Positions 47,946 to 56,631 of a DNA stretch of 59,945 nucleotides are shown here, piece by piece (position 1 is the first letter of the stretch; every line of letters starts with the position of its first letter). The translations under genes were made by a program, and so were the position numbers. The stretch lies in assembly GCF_003857055.1 (NCBI RefSeq), contig NZ_QGSZ01000209.1, forward strand, positions 1 through 59,945. Direction: 5' to 3'. Origin of the DNA: Micromonospora inaquosa (GTDB taxonomy: Bacteria > Actinomycetota > Actinomycetes > Mycobacteriales > Micromonosporaceae). Under the pieces are notes generated by a model that was not told the DNA's origin, did not search any database, and was given only the letters and a program-made list of their open reading frames with translations.

Positions 47946-48449
47946 GTGAACAGGGGTGATCCGGCCGACGAGCCGTTCCCACTGCTGATCGCGGTCACCC
48001 CGTCGCCGGCCGAGCGCATCCGGCTCGCGGAGCTTCTCGACGGCATCGCGCCGCTGCTGCTGGTCGCTGACCTCGACGAGCTGCGCCGGCTGATCGCCGC
48101 CCCGCAGCAGGTGCCCGCCGCATCCGAACCGGCGCGGGTCGCCACCCTGGTGATCGACTCGGCCCGCTCCAGCGCCCGCTGCGGTGAACGGGAGATCGAC
48201 CTCACCCGCCTGGAACACGACCTGCTGACCTGCCTGGTCACCGAGCCGGCCCGGGTCTGGAGCTACGCCGAGCTGCACCGGTCGGTCTGGGGTGACGAGG
48301 GGCGTGAGCGCAAGGCTGATGTGCAGTCACTCGTGAAGCGGCTGCGCCGCAAGCTGAACGACCTGGGCACCGGGGCCACCATCGATGTGGTCCGCGGGGT
48401 GGGGCTGCGGCTGACCGATCACCAGCAGGCCCGGGTCGAACGGGCCTGA
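47946..48449 (+). CDS. Stand-alone OmpR/PhoB-type winged-helix regulator (second paralogue)
   Basis: 167 residues from GTG 47946, chosen because GAGG lies 5 nt upstream and because the size then matches the paralogue. The N-terminus (LLIAVTPSPAERIRLAELLDG) repeats the SPAER..LA.LL pattern of the protein at 42686 and lacks a phospho-acceptor Asp. The winged helix shows LTRLEHDLLTCLV, VWSYAELHRSVWG and VVRGVGLRLTDHQ. It is divergent from the S8 peptidase gene and may control it. Confidence 0.82.
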   Translation: MNRGDPADEPFPLLIAVTPSPAERIRLAELLDGIAPLLLVADLDELRRLIAAPQQVPAASEPARVATLVIDSARSSARCGEREIDLTRLEHDLLTCLVTEPARVWSYAELHRSVWGDEGRERKADVQSLVKRLRRKLNDLGTGATIDVVRGVGLRLTDHQQARVERA

Positions 48450-48543
48450 CAGCGACGTCGCATGAACTGATCCCGACCGGGGTACGACCGGAAGATCAGC
48501 AACAAACAGGCGACGTAGTGCGCTGGTAAGGAGAAGTCAGCAT

Positions 48544-48870
48544 GGCATTGCCCAATCCCTCGCCACCTTCAACCTCGACAACCTCGGGATCGACCTGATC
48601 CAGTTCCAGGAGCCGGTCGGCGACGTCGCCCAGGTGGCCGCCAACCGGCCCGGCTCGATGCACCTCTGCTTCCACGTCGACGACGTGCGCGCGGTCTACG
48701 ACCGGATGAGCGAGGCCGGGTTCGAGTTCCTCGGGCAGCCGTACACGTTCGCGCCGGACGAGGTGAACCCGCCGGCCGCGGTCGGCACCGAGGTCGCGTA
48801 CTTCAACGACCCGGACGGGACGAACCTGGAGATCATCGCGCCGAAGGGTGGCTTCGCCCGCGACGCGTGA
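48544..48870 (+). pseudogene. Remnant of a VOC-family (glyoxalase-like) gene
   Basis: The frame encodes the C-terminal two thirds of a VOC domain: GIDLIQFQEP, then MHLCFHVDDVRAVYDRM and YFNDPDGTNLEIIAPK, which would supply metal or substrate ligands. A good ribosome site and ATG (AAGGAG, ATG 48542) exist, but that ATG is in a different frame and stops after 18 codons. The first in-frame start is a GTG at 48634 without a ribosome site. The N-terminal half of the domain is missing. It reads as a gene damaged by deletion or frameshift. Confidence 0.6.
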
Positions 48871-48882
48871 GCCCAGACGGGC

Positions 48883-48921
48883 GGCGTGGGGTCCGGCCGG
48901 AGACGGCACGGGCCCCACGCC
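48883..48921. terminator. Terminator between the VOC remnant and the diiron oxygenase gene
   Basis: GGCGTGGGGTCC (48883-48894) pairs with GGGCCCCACGCC (48910-48921) with one G-U position. It lies between two convergent frames. Confidence 0.6.
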
Positions 48922-48937
48922 GTTTCACCGGGACGGC

Positions 48938-49834
48938 TCAGGTCAGCCCGGCCCGGGCCCACAGCAGACGCCCCGGCCCAGCCACCAGGCCAACGCCCGC
49001 CAGGTTGGCGTGCACCCGCGCCGCCGACCAGCGCAGGGTGGCCCGCCAGTGCGGGTTGGCGCGGGCAGCGGCACGACCCACCGCCGGTGGAATGCCCACC
49101 GCCGCGTACACGTCGGGATGGACCAGGCGGTTGGCGATCGTGTAGGCCGCGCGTCCGACCAACAGCCGGGCGTACGCCATGCCCACCGGGCCGGTGGCCG
49201 CGACCGCGGCGGCCAGCTCCTCGCGGGCGAACCGGACGTGTCGCGCCTCCTCCACCACGTGGATGCGAGAGACCATCCGGATGAGCGGCTGGAGCGACTC
49301 GTCCGCCATGATCTCGCGCTGGAACGCGTCGAGGATCTCCTCCGCGATGAGGATCGCGGCGTACATTCGGGGGCCGCTGGCGGTGGCCTTGAGAAAGCGC
49401 CCGAGGTGGTGGTCCACAGTGCTCGCCCGGTAGACCGGACAACCCATCGCCTCGATCAGTCGGCCGAACATGATGGAGTGCCGGCACTCGTCGGCGACCT
49501 CGGTCAGCGCGTACTGCGCCTGCCGACTGGTCGGGTCGGCGCGGTAGTACTCCCGGATCAGCATCTGCATGAGGATCGTCTCGAACCACAGCCCGGCGCT
49601 GGCGGCGCTGGCCACCTCGTGCCTGGTGAGCTCGACGCGCTGCGCCTCGCTGAGCTGCTCCCACAGGGCGGTGCCGTAGAGGCTGCTGCGGTGCGGTGGA
49701 AGCCAGAAGGCGCCGGGGGTGTGCGGGGCGTCCCAGTCGATCTCGACGGTGGGGTCGTAGCTGGTGCGCAGTGAGGACGTGAGGAGTCGCTCGGCGACCG
49801 TCGCGCGCTCGGTTTCCGTCGGTGCGGCCTCCAT
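48938..49834 (-). CDS. AurF-like diiron oxygenase
   Basis: 298 residues from ATG 49834 with GGAGGAG upstream. An all-helical ferritin-like fold is expected. Diiron ligands are visible in FETILMQML, EVADECRHSIMFGRL (ExxxxRHS), EEILDAFQRE and VVEEARHVRFAREEL (ExxRH). This matches the AurF family (p-aminobenzoate N-oxygenase and relatives), many of whose actinobacterial members have no known substrate. It is divergent from a TetR-led operon with a Baeyer-Villiger monooxygenase, with only 48 nt between, so the same regulator probably controls both. Confidence 0.88.
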   Translation of the reverse strand: MEAAPTETERATVAERLLTSSLRTSYDPTVEIDWDAPHTPGAFWLPPHRSSLYGTALWEQLSEAQRVELTRHEVASAASAGLWFETILMQMLIREYYRADPTSRQAQYALTEVADECRHSIMFGRLIEAMGCPVYRASTVDHHLGRFLKATASGPRMYAAILIAEEILDAFQREIMADESLQPLIRMVSRIHVVEEARHVRFAREELAAAVAATGPVGMAYARLLVGRAAYTIANRLVHPDVYAAVGIPPAVGRAAARANPHWRATLRWSAARVHANLAGVGLVAGPGRLLWARAGLT

Positions 49835-49861
49835 GACTCCTCCATATTGACGTGACGACCG

Positions 49862-49872
49862 GTAACTGTTAC
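49862..49872. promoter_or_regulatory. Operator-like palindrome between the diiron oxygenase and tetR genes
   Basis: GTAACTGTTAC is a perfect 11-bp palindrome centred in the 48-nt divergent gap, 10 nt before the tetR start. It is the natural candidate for the TetR binding site. Confidence 0.45.
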
Positions 49873-49882
49873 GAGTAGTAGC

Positions 49883-50602
49883 ATGCAATCGCCGCTCACT
49901 GATGTCAATGCATCCGACCCACCTCCGGACGGCGACCCGAAGGCGAAGGGCAACGGTCGCCGGGACCGCTGGGCAGACCATCGTGAGCAACGACGGCGGG
50001 AGTTGGTCGGTGCCGCCGTGCAGGCGCTGCTGCGGCACGGCCCGGACGTCGACATGGAACAGGTCGCCGCCACGGCGGGCGTCAGCAAACCGGTCCTGTA
50101 CCGCTACTTCGCCGACAAGTCGCAGCTCTGGGTCGCGGTGAGCGAGGTGGTGGCCGCGCGGGTGGTCGACGCCATCGCGCCGGCGATCGAGCAGGTCCGC
50201 GAGGAACGTGGCCTGGTCGAGGCGACGATCGACGCGTACCTCGGGGTGATCGAGTCACAGCCCACGCTCTACCGGTTCCTGATGCGACAGGCCGGTCAAC
50301 CCGGCATCCACCAGGTGGTCGCCGGCACCAGCCGGCAGGTCGCCGCCGGGCTGGCCCGGGTGATCGGTGACCGGCTACGGGCGCTGGGCCTGGACGCCGG
50401 CCCGGCGGAGCCGTGGGCGTACGGCCTGGTCGGCTTCGTGCAGGCGGTCGGCGACTGGTGGACCACACACGGTCAACCGATCAGCCGGGTCGCCCTCACC
50501 GACTACCTGACCACTCTGCTGTGGAGCGGCATCGAGGGGGTACGCGCCAGCGCCGACCTGCCACCCGAGCTCACCCGCGCCCACGAGCGGATCGTGCCGT
50601 GA
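49883..50602 (+). CDS. TetR-family regulator
   Basis: 239 residues. A charged 30-residue tail precedes the TetR domain (RRRELVGAAVQALLRHG; AATAGVSKPVLYRYFADKSQLW). No clear ribosome site precedes ATG 49883, so the message may be leaderless or the start internal. The stop overlaps the DUF4873 start by 4 nt. The regulator likely senses a lipophilic ketone, acid or drug-like compound handled by the operon. Confidence 0.9.
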   Translation: MQSPLTDVNASDPPPDGDPKAKGNGRRDRWADHREQRRRELVGAAVQALLRHGPDVDMEQVAATAGVSKPVLYRYFADKSQLWVAVSEVVAARVVDAIAPAIEQVREERGLVEATIDAYLGVIESQPTLYRFLMRQAGQPGIHQVVAGTSRQVAAGLARVIGDRLRALGLDAGPAEPWAYGLVGFVQAVGDWWTTHGQPISRVALTDYLTTLLWSGIEGVRASADLPPELTRAHERIVP

Positions 50603-50898
50603 GCTACCACGGCCCGGCCGGCGTCGAGGGCGCCTCGGTCCAGGTGCACCTCAGTGGGCGGTGGGAGCCGGTCGACGGTCGCTTCCACTGGGGTGGGCGG
50701 ATCGAACCCGAGCCACGGGTGACCCACCTGCTGCGCTCCGGTCGGCGCGACGTCGAGGTGCGCATCGCCGACCGGGTCCGGCCAGCCCGACTGGCCGAGG
50801 TCGATCCGTGGGGCGGCGTACGCGTCACCGGGGTGGGCGATCCGCCCTGGCCGCCCGAGGCCGACCCGGTTGCCCCGGCCGAGCTCACGGAGGAGTGA
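50599..50898 (+). CDS. DUF4873 protein
   Basis: 99 residues from GTG 50599 within a GTGA overlap with tetR. It matches the small DUF4873 family (SYHGPAGVEG, VHLSGRWEPVDGRFHWGGRI), which is usually found next to or fused with flavin monooxygenases in actinobacteria. Function unknown; a role as accessory of the monooxygenase is inferred. It is followed directly by the monooxygenase ATG. Confidence 0.82.
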   Translation: MSYHGPAGVEGASVQVHLSGRWEPVDGRFHWGGRIEPEPRVTHLLRSGRRDVEVRIADRVRPARLAEVDPWGGVRVTGVGDPPWPPEADPVAPAELTEE

Positions 50899-52392
50899 AT
50901 GGAGACAGACGTTGCCATCATCGGCGCCGGCTTCGGTGGCCTGGGGGCCGCCATCCGCCTTCAGCGGGCCGGCTTCACCGACTTTCTCGTCTTCGACCGG
51001 GGTGACGACGTCGGCGGCACCTGGCGTGACAACACCTACCCCGGCTGCGCCTGCGACGTCCCGTCGCACCTCTACTCGTTCTCCTTCGCCCCCAACCCGC
51101 GCTGGTCGAACACCTTCTCCAGTCAGCCGGAGATCTGGGACTACCTGCGTGGCTGCGTCGACCGTTTCGGGATCCGCCCGAGGTTGCGGCTACGCCACGA
51201 GGTGCGGGAGGCGAGGTGGGACGACCAGCGCCAGCGGTGGCTGCTGCGTACCTCCGGCGGCGACCACACCGCCCGGGTCCTGATCTGTGCCGCCGGCCCG
51301 CTCAGCGACCCCGCCATCCCCGACCTGCCCGGGATCGACGAGTTCGCCGGCACCGTGTTCCACTCGGCGCGGTGGCGGCACGACCACGACCTCACCGGCC
51401 GCCGCGTCGCGGTGATCGGCACCGGCGCCTCAGCCGTCCAGTTCGTGCCACAGATCCAGCCGGCGGTCGAGAGGCTGACGCTCTTCCAGCGCACCCCCGC
51501 GTGGATCATGCCGAGGTTGTCGCGCCGGATCAGCGGGGTCGAGCAGGCCGCGTTGCGCACCGTGCCCGGCGCGCAACGGGCCGCCCGGATAAGGCTCTAT
51601 CTGGTACGCGAGAGCCTGGGCCTGGGCTTCCTGCACCCGGCGGTGAACCGCCTCGCCTCGCGGCTGTCCCTGCGTACGCTGCGCCGGCAGGTCCCCGACC
51701 CGCACCTGCGGGACAAGCTCACCCCGCGGTACACGATGGGCTGCAAGCGGGTGCTGATCTCCAACGACTACTGGCCGTCGCTCACCCGACCGAACGTCGA
51801 CGTGGTGACCGCCGGCATCGCCCGGATCGTGCCGGATGGCCTCGTCACCGACGACGACGTGCACCACCCGGCGGACACGATCATTTTCGGCACCGGATTC
51901 CACGTCACCGACTCCCCCGTCGTGCGGCGCATCCACGGCCGTGCCGGGCGCAGCCTGAGCGAGGCCTGGACCCCCAGCATGCACGCCTACCGGGGCACGA
52001 CCATCGCCGGCTTCCCCAACCTGTTCTTCCTGCTCGGCCCGAACACCGGGCTCGGGCACACCTCGGTGGTGCTGATGATCGAGGCGCAGCTGCATCTGGT
52101 GCTCGCGGCCCTGCGTCACATGCGGGCCACGGGCATCGAGGCCATCGAGCCCACCGCGCAGGCGCAACGACGCTGGACCGAGCGGATCGACCGGAAGATG
52201 GCCGGCACCGTCTGGCAGACCGGCTGTTCGAGCTGGTACCTCGACGCTACCGGCCGCAACACCACCATCTGGCCGGGCTTCGCCACCAGCTTCCGGATGC
52301 GGCTGCGCCGGTTCCGCCCGGCCGACTACCAGACCGCCTCGACCGGCAGCACCCCCAACGAACCGGAACGGGAGCACGCCGATGCGCTATGA
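50899..52392 (+). CDS. Baeyer-Villiger-type flavin monooxygenase
   Basis: 497 residues; GGAGGAG precedes the ATG. The FAD motif GAGFGGLGAA lies at residue 9, the DVGGTWRDNTYPGCACDVPSH segment (seen as GGTWRDNTYPG) near 38, the NADPH motif GTGASAVQ near 175, and a BVMO-like fingerprint FAGTVFHSARW near 150. It probably inserts oxygen into a ketone or oxidises a heteroatom using NADPH. With the SDR and hydrolase that follow it resembles part of the mycobacterial mymA operon. The substrate is unknown. Confidence 0.92.
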   Translation: METDVAIIGAGFGGLGAAIRLQRAGFTDFLVFDRGDDVGGTWRDNTYPGCACDVPSHLYSFSFAPNPRWSNTFSSQPEIWDYLRGCVDRFGIRPRLRLRHEVREARWDDQRQRWLLRTSGGDHTARVLICAAGPLSDPAIPDLPGIDEFAGTVFHSARWRHDHDLTGRRVAVIGTGASAVQFVPQIQPAVERLTLFQRTPAWIMPRLSRRISGVEQAALRTVPGAQRAARIRLYLVRESLGLGFLHPAVNRLASRLSLRTLRRQVPDPHLRDKLTPRYTMGCKRVLISNDYWPSLTRPNVDVVTAGIARIVPDGLVTDDDVHHPADTIIFGTGFHVTDSPVVRRIHGRAGRSLSEAWTPSMHAYRGTTIAGFPNLFFLLGPNTGLGHTSVVLMIEAQLHLVLAALRHMRATGIEAIEPTAQAQRRWTERIDRKMAGTVWQTGCSSWYLDATGRNTTIWPGFATSFRMRLRRFRPADYQTASTGSTPNEPEREHADAL

Positions 52393-53254
52393 CCTGACGG
52401 GCAAGATCGTTCTCATCACCGGCGCGGCACGCGGCATCGGGGCGCAACTGGCCCGCGAGGCCGTCGCCCGTGGAGCCCGGGTCGCCCTCGTCGGTCTGGA
52501 AGGCGAACTGCTCAAGCAGCTCAGCGCCGACCTCGACGCGCACTGGTACGAGTGTGACGTCACCGACCAGGCGGCGTTGGACGCCGCGGTGTCCTCCACT
52601 GTGGGCCGCTTCGGTGGAATCGACGTGGTGGTGGCCAACGCGGGCATCGCGAACCTCGGCACCGTCGCCGTGGGACCGGTCGACGCGCTGGTGCGTACCG
52701 TCGAGGTGAACCTCTGCGGCGCGATCCGCACGGTCAGCGCGGCGCTGCCCCACGTCACCGCCGCCCGTGGCCACGTCCTGATCGTCTCGTCCGCCGCCGC
52801 CTTCACGGCGATGCCCGGCATGGCCGCCTACTGCGCCTCGAAGGCGGGTGTGGAGCAGTTCGCCAACGTGCTGCGCCTGGAGACCCGTCCGCGCGGCGTC
52901 ACCGTCGGCACCGCCCATCCGATCTGGATCGACACCGACCTGGTCCGCGACATCCGTGACGACCTGCCGTCCTTCCGCGCCACACTGCGCCGGTTGCCGT
53001 GGCCGCTGTCCACCGTCGTCCCGGTCGAGCAGTGCGTCGAGGCCCTGCTGCGCGGTATCGAACGCCGCAAACGCAAGGTGTACGTGCCCCGGTCACTCGC
53101 CGTGGTGCAGGCGCTGCGACCGGTGGTGCTGAGCGGCTTCTCCGATGCGTTGATCACCAGGTTCGGCGGCCGGACGATGGTCGGCCAGATGGAAGACGAG
53201 GTGCGCCAGCTCGGGCGGTCCTTCGGCAGGACGTCGGTGGGCGGGCGGTCATGA
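52382..53254 (+). CDS. Short-chain dehydrogenase/reductase
   Basis: 290 residues overlapping the monooxygenase by 11 nt. Rossmann motif TGAARGIG at residue 14, NAG near 88, and the catalytic Ser and YCASK in SSAAAFTAMPGMAAYCASK (seen as AAYCASK). A C-terminal extension of about 60 residues is typical of the SadH-like group. It would interconvert alcohol and ketone before the Baeyer-Villiger step. Confidence 0.94.
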   Translation: MRYDLTGKIVLITGAARGIGAQLAREAVARGARVALVGLEGELLKQLSADLDAHWYECDVTDQAALDAAVSSTVGRFGGIDVVVANAGIANLGTVAVGPVDALVRTVEVNLCGAIRTVSAALPHVTAARGHVLIVSSAAAFTAMPGMAAYCASKAGVEQFANVLRLETRPRGVTVGTAHPIWIDTDLVRDIRDDLPSFRATLRRLPWPLSTVVPVEQCVEALLRGIERRKRKVYVPRSLAVVQALRPVVLSGFSDALITRFGGRTMVGQMEDEVRQLGRSFGRTSVGGRS

Positions 53255-54063
53255 GCATGCACTTCCGACGTGCGGGCAGCGGAGAGCCGCTCGTGCTCAT
53301 CCACGGCATCGGTCACCGTCATCAGGCGTGGGAGCCGGTGTTCGACCGACTCACCGCGCACCACGAGGTGATCGCGCTCGACCTGCCCGGATTCGGGAAC
53401 TCTCCGGTGCCCAGCACCGGCATGCCCGGCGACATGGCCGGCACCGTGGCCGGGCTCCTGTCGGTCCTGACCGGGTGGGGGCTGGAGCGTCCACACGTCG
53501 CCGGCTACAGCCTCGGTGGGGCGATCGCCCTGGAGCTTGCCGCCACCGGGGCGGCCGCCTCGGCCACCGCCCTCTCCCCCGCCGGCTTCTTCACCCCGGC
53601 CGAGCGCCGACGGGCGCTGGCCATCCTCCGGATGCTGCGGGCCAACTCGTACCTGCCCACCCCGATCATGCGGGTCGCCCTGCGCTCGGCGTACCTGCGG
53701 GCGTTGTGCTTCGGGCCGCTGATGGCCCGCCCGACGCTGCTGGATGTCGAGCGCGCGTTGGGCGACGCGCTCGCCCTTCGGCGCGGGCTCGGCTTCAACG
53801 CCGTGGCCAGAGCCGCCCGTGACTATCGCTTCGACTGCCCTCGGCTGTCCGACGCGACGGTGCCGGTGACCATCGGCTGGGGGGACCACGACCGGATCTT
53901 CGGCGTCCACCAGGCCGAACGCGCCCGGGCGGGCCTGCCGGCGGCACGGGTGGTGACGCTGCCCCGTTGCGGGCACGTGCCGATGAGCGACGACCCGGAG
54001 TTGGTCGCCGCGCTCATCCTGGAGACCACCGGCGCCGCGCCGGGTCCATCGGTCTCCGGCTAG
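53251..54063 (+). CDS. Alpha/beta hydrolase
   Basis: 270 residues from ATG 53251 in an ATGA overlap with the SDR. Oxyanion motif LIHGIGHRHQAW, nucleophile Ser in AGYSLGGA, Asp in WGDHDRIF, and His in CGHVPMSD. It would open the ester or lactone made by the monooxygenase. Last gene of the operon. Confidence 0.93.
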   Translation: MSMHFRRAGSGEPLVLIHGIGHRHQAWEPVFDRLTAHHEVIALDLPGFGNSPVPSTGMPGDMAGTVAGLLSVLTGWGLERPHVAGYSLGGAIALELAATGAAASATALSPAGFFTPAERRRALAILRMLRANSYLPTPIMRVALRSAYLRALCFGPLMARPTLLDVERALGDALALRRGLGFNAVARAARDYRFDCPRLSDATVPVTIGWGDHDRIFGVHQAERARAGLPAARVVTLPRCGHVPMSDDPELVAALILETTGAAPGPSVSG

Positions 54064-54102
54064 CCGTCGCGGGTCAGGAAGATCACTTCACAGTCTAAAA
54101 AC

Positions 54103-54117
54103 TTGCAGGCTGTGCAA
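54103..54117. promoter_or_regulatory. Operator-like repeat before the tetR/efflux pair
   Basis: TTGCA and TGCAA separated by 5 nt form a perfect inverted repeat 22 nt before the tetR start. It suggests autoregulation of the regulator-pump pair. Confidence 0.45.
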
Positions 54118-54139
54118 CTTCGCTCCTAATCTCGCCCGC

Positions 54140-54760
54140 GTGACCGTCACCGACCAGGCCGCCACCGGGCGCCGCGACCGCAAGAAGGCGCAGACGCGGG
54201 CCGCGCTGACCGCCGCCGCGCTGCGGCTGGTCGCCGAGCGCGGCCTGGAGCACGTGACGGTGGAGGAGATCAGCGAGGCCGCGGACGTGTCCTCGCGGAC
54301 CTTCTTCAACTACTTCACCTGCAAGGACGAGGCCCTCACCGACGATCCGGCGCTCGACGGCAACCCGGTCGTGGCCCACCTGGCGGCCGCCCCCGCGCGG
54401 GTGTCAGCGTTGCAGGCCGTCCGGGTCGCCCTCGACGAGGCGATCGGCGCGATCCAGGCCGACCGGGAGTTGTGGCGGCTGCGACTGACCGTCATCACCC
54501 AGAACCCCGCGCTGCTGCCCCGGCTGGTCGCCGGCAACAGCGCGACCGAGCAGGCGATGGTCGCGGTCGTCGCCACCCGCCTCGGCGTCGGCCCCGACCA
54601 CGCTCACCCGCCGCTGGTCATCGCCGTTGCCGGTGCCGCCTTCCGCACCGCGATGCTGCGCTGGGCCGCCGACGACGACGCCCGGCCCCTGCACGACTTC
54701 GTCGACGAGGCGTTCGCCGCCATCGCCGCCGGCCTGCCGGATCCCCCGTCGGCCTGCTGA
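54140..54760 (+). CDS. TetR-family regulator of an efflux pump
   Basis: 206 residues with GTG start and no clear ribosome site. The helix-turn-helix reads VTVEEISEAADVSSRTFFNYFTCKDEAL, recognisable from DVSSRTFFNYF. A C-terminal domain of the AcrR-like kind follows. It lies 73 nt before a DHA2 pump in the same direction, the usual pairing of repressor and drug exporter. Confidence 0.92.
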   Translation: MTVTDQAATGRRDRKKAQTRAALTAAALRLVAERGLEHVTVEEISEAADVSSRTFFNYFTCKDEALTDDPALDGNPVVAHLAAAPARVSALQAVRVALDEAIGAIQADRELWRLRLTVITQNPALLPRLVAGNSATEQAMVAVVATRLGVGPDHAHPPLVIAVAGAAFRTAMLRWAADDDARPLHDFVDEAFAAIAAGLPDPPSAC

Positions 54761-54833
54761 CCCGCAAGTCCCCGCCTCGCCGCGTCAGCTCCGGGGCCAG
54801 CCACTCCGCCGAAAACCCGACAAGGGAGCGTCA

Positions 54834-56414
54834 ATGACCACCACCATCCCGCCCGCCGACACCGCGGGCGTCGGCACGCGCATGTCGCGTCGGGAGGTTC
54901 TCCAGGCCCTGTCCGGCCTGATGGTCGGCATGTTCGTGTCCATCCTCGCCTCCACGGTGGTGGCGAACGCGCTGCCGCGGATCATCGCGGATCTGAACGG
55001 CAGCCAGACCGTCTACACGTGGATCGTCACCAGCGAACTGCTCGCCATGACGGCGACGGTGCCGCTGTGGGGCAAGATGGCCGACCTTTACAGCAAGAAG
55101 CTGCTGATCCAGTTGTCGCTGGGACTGTTCGTGGTGGGTTCACTCATCGCGGGCTTCACGCCGAACGTCGAGGTTCTGCTGCTCAGCCGTGTCGTCCAGG
55201 GCATCGGCGCCGGCGGCATGACCGCGTTGGCCACGATCGTCATGGCGGCGATGATCCCGCCACGTGAGCTGGGCCGCTACGCCGGCATCTTCGGCGCGGT
55301 CTTCGGAGTGGGCACCATCGCCGGTCCGCTGATCGGCGGCCTGCTCGTCGACACGTCGTGGCTGGGCTGGCGGTGGTGCTTCCTGATCGGCGTCCCGTTC
55401 AGCATCATCTCCATCGCCCTGCTCCAGCGCACCCTGCACCTGCCGGTCGTCCGCCGCAAGGCAAAGATCGACTGGCTGGGCGCCCTGCTCATCACCTCGG
55501 GCGTCTCCACGCTGCTGATCTGGTCGTCCCTGGCCGGCAACAAGTTCGACTGGGCCTCCGGCTGGACGGCGCTGATGGTCATCGGCGGTCTGGTTCTGCT
55601 GGCACTGGCCGTGGTCGTCGAGTCGCGGGCGGCGGAGCCGATCGTCCCGCTGGACATCTTCCGCAACCGGACGGTCTCCCTGGCCACCGTCGCCAGTGTG
55701 CTGGTCGGCGTCGCGATGTTCGGCGGAACCGTCTTCCTGTCCCAGTACTTCCAGATCTCACTGGGCAAGTCGCCCACCGTCGCGGGCCTGATGAGCCTTC
55801 CGATGATCTTCGGTCTGCTCGTCTCGTCGACGGTGGCCGGCCAGCTCATCACGAAGTACGGCCGCTGGAAGGCGTACCTGGTGGCCGGCGCGGCGGTCAT
55901 GACCGTCGGGATGCTGCTGCTGGGCACCATCGACGCCAAGACCAGCGTCGTCATCCTGTCGATCTACATGGCGGTGCTGGGCGTCGGCGTCGGCATGCTC
56001 ATGCAGAACCTCGTGCTCGCCGCCCAGAACGATGTGCCGGCACACGAGCTCGGTGCGACCACCTCCGTGCTGACGTTCTTCCGCAGCATGGGCGGCGCGA
56101 TCGGAGTCAGCGCCCTCGGCGCGGTCCTGGCCAGCCGGGTGGCCTCGCTGACGACCGAGCGGCTCGGTCCGGCGGCGACCGCCGGCGGTGGCTCCACCGA
56201 GGTGCCCGACCTGTCCACCCTGCCCGAGCCGGTGCTGCGCATCGTGCAGGACGTGTACGGCATCGCCACCGCGGATCTGTTCCTGGTCGGCGCGCCGATC
56301 GCGTTGCTCGCGCTGATCGTCGTGCTGTTCATCAAGGAGAAGCCGCTGCACACCCTCAGCGGGGACGAACGACGCGCCCAGGAGGAGGCGGCCGCAAAGG
56401 TCGCGATTCACTGA
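54834..56414 (+). CDS. MFS drug exporter, DHA2 (14-helix) family
   Basis: 526 residues from ATG 54834 behind AAGGGAG. About 14 membrane helices, with motif A-like GKMADLYSKK, motif C-like GAVFGVGTIAGPLIGG (about 160) and TVVANALPRI near 45. It is a proton-driven exporter of the EmrB/QacA kind. The substrate is unknown. Confidence 0.94.
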   Translation: MTTTIPPADTAGVGTRMSRREVLQALSGLMVGMFVSILASTVVANALPRIIADLNGSQTVYTWIVTSELLAMTATVPLWGKMADLYSKKLLIQLSLGLFVVGSLIAGFTPNVEVLLLSRVVQGIGAGGMTALATIVMAAMIPPRELGRYAGIFGAVFGVGTIAGPLIGGLLVDTSWLGWRWCFLIGVPFSIISIALLQRTLHLPVVRRKAKIDWLGALLITSGVSTLLIWSSLAGNKFDWASGWTALMVIGGLVLLALAVVVESRAAEPIVPLDIFRNRTVSLATVASVLVGVAMFGGTVFLSQYFQISLGKSPTVAGLMSLPMIFGLLVSSTVAGQLITKYGRWKAYLVAGAAVMTVGMLLLGTIDAKTSVVILSIYMAVLGVGVGMLMQNLVLAAQNDVPAHELGATTSVLTFFRSMGGAIGVSALGAVLASRVASLTTERLGPAATAGGGSTEVPDLSTLPEPVLRIVQDVYGIATADLFLVGAPIALLALIVVLFIKEKPLHTLSGDERRAQEEAAAKVAIH

Positions 56415-56428
56415 GCTGTACCAGCAGT

Positions 56429-56456
56429 CGGGGGCGGGCCGGTGGGCCCGCCCCCG
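56429..56456 (+). terminator. Intrinsic terminator of the DHA2 pump gene
   Basis: A perfect 12-bp stem (CGGGGGCGGGCC at 56429-56440 with 56445-56456) and a 4-nt loop are followed by CATTTTTC, a real T-run. Confidence 0.9.
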
Positions 56457-56470
56457 CATTTTTCGGTAAC

Positions 56471-56502
56471 CACATGACGTGAACGGACCAACACGTAACG
56501 TG
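56471..56502. promoter_or_regulatory. Two tandem palindromes upstream of the oxalate/formate transporter
   Basis: CACGTAACGTG (56492-56502) is a perfect 11-bp palindrome. CACATGACGTG (56471-56481) is the same with one mismatch, exactly 21 bp upstream, two helical turns. The regulator is not in the window. Confidence 0.5.
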
Positions 56503-56631
56503 AGGTAGAGCCGGTAATCGGCTGATGCCAGACGCGCGCCGGGCCGCCACTGCGGCGGCGCCGCTCGGCCAACTGCCGGGTCGGACAGCTCGGCAACGTC
56601 GCGGCCTACTCAGCCGCAGGAGGTGTGGACG

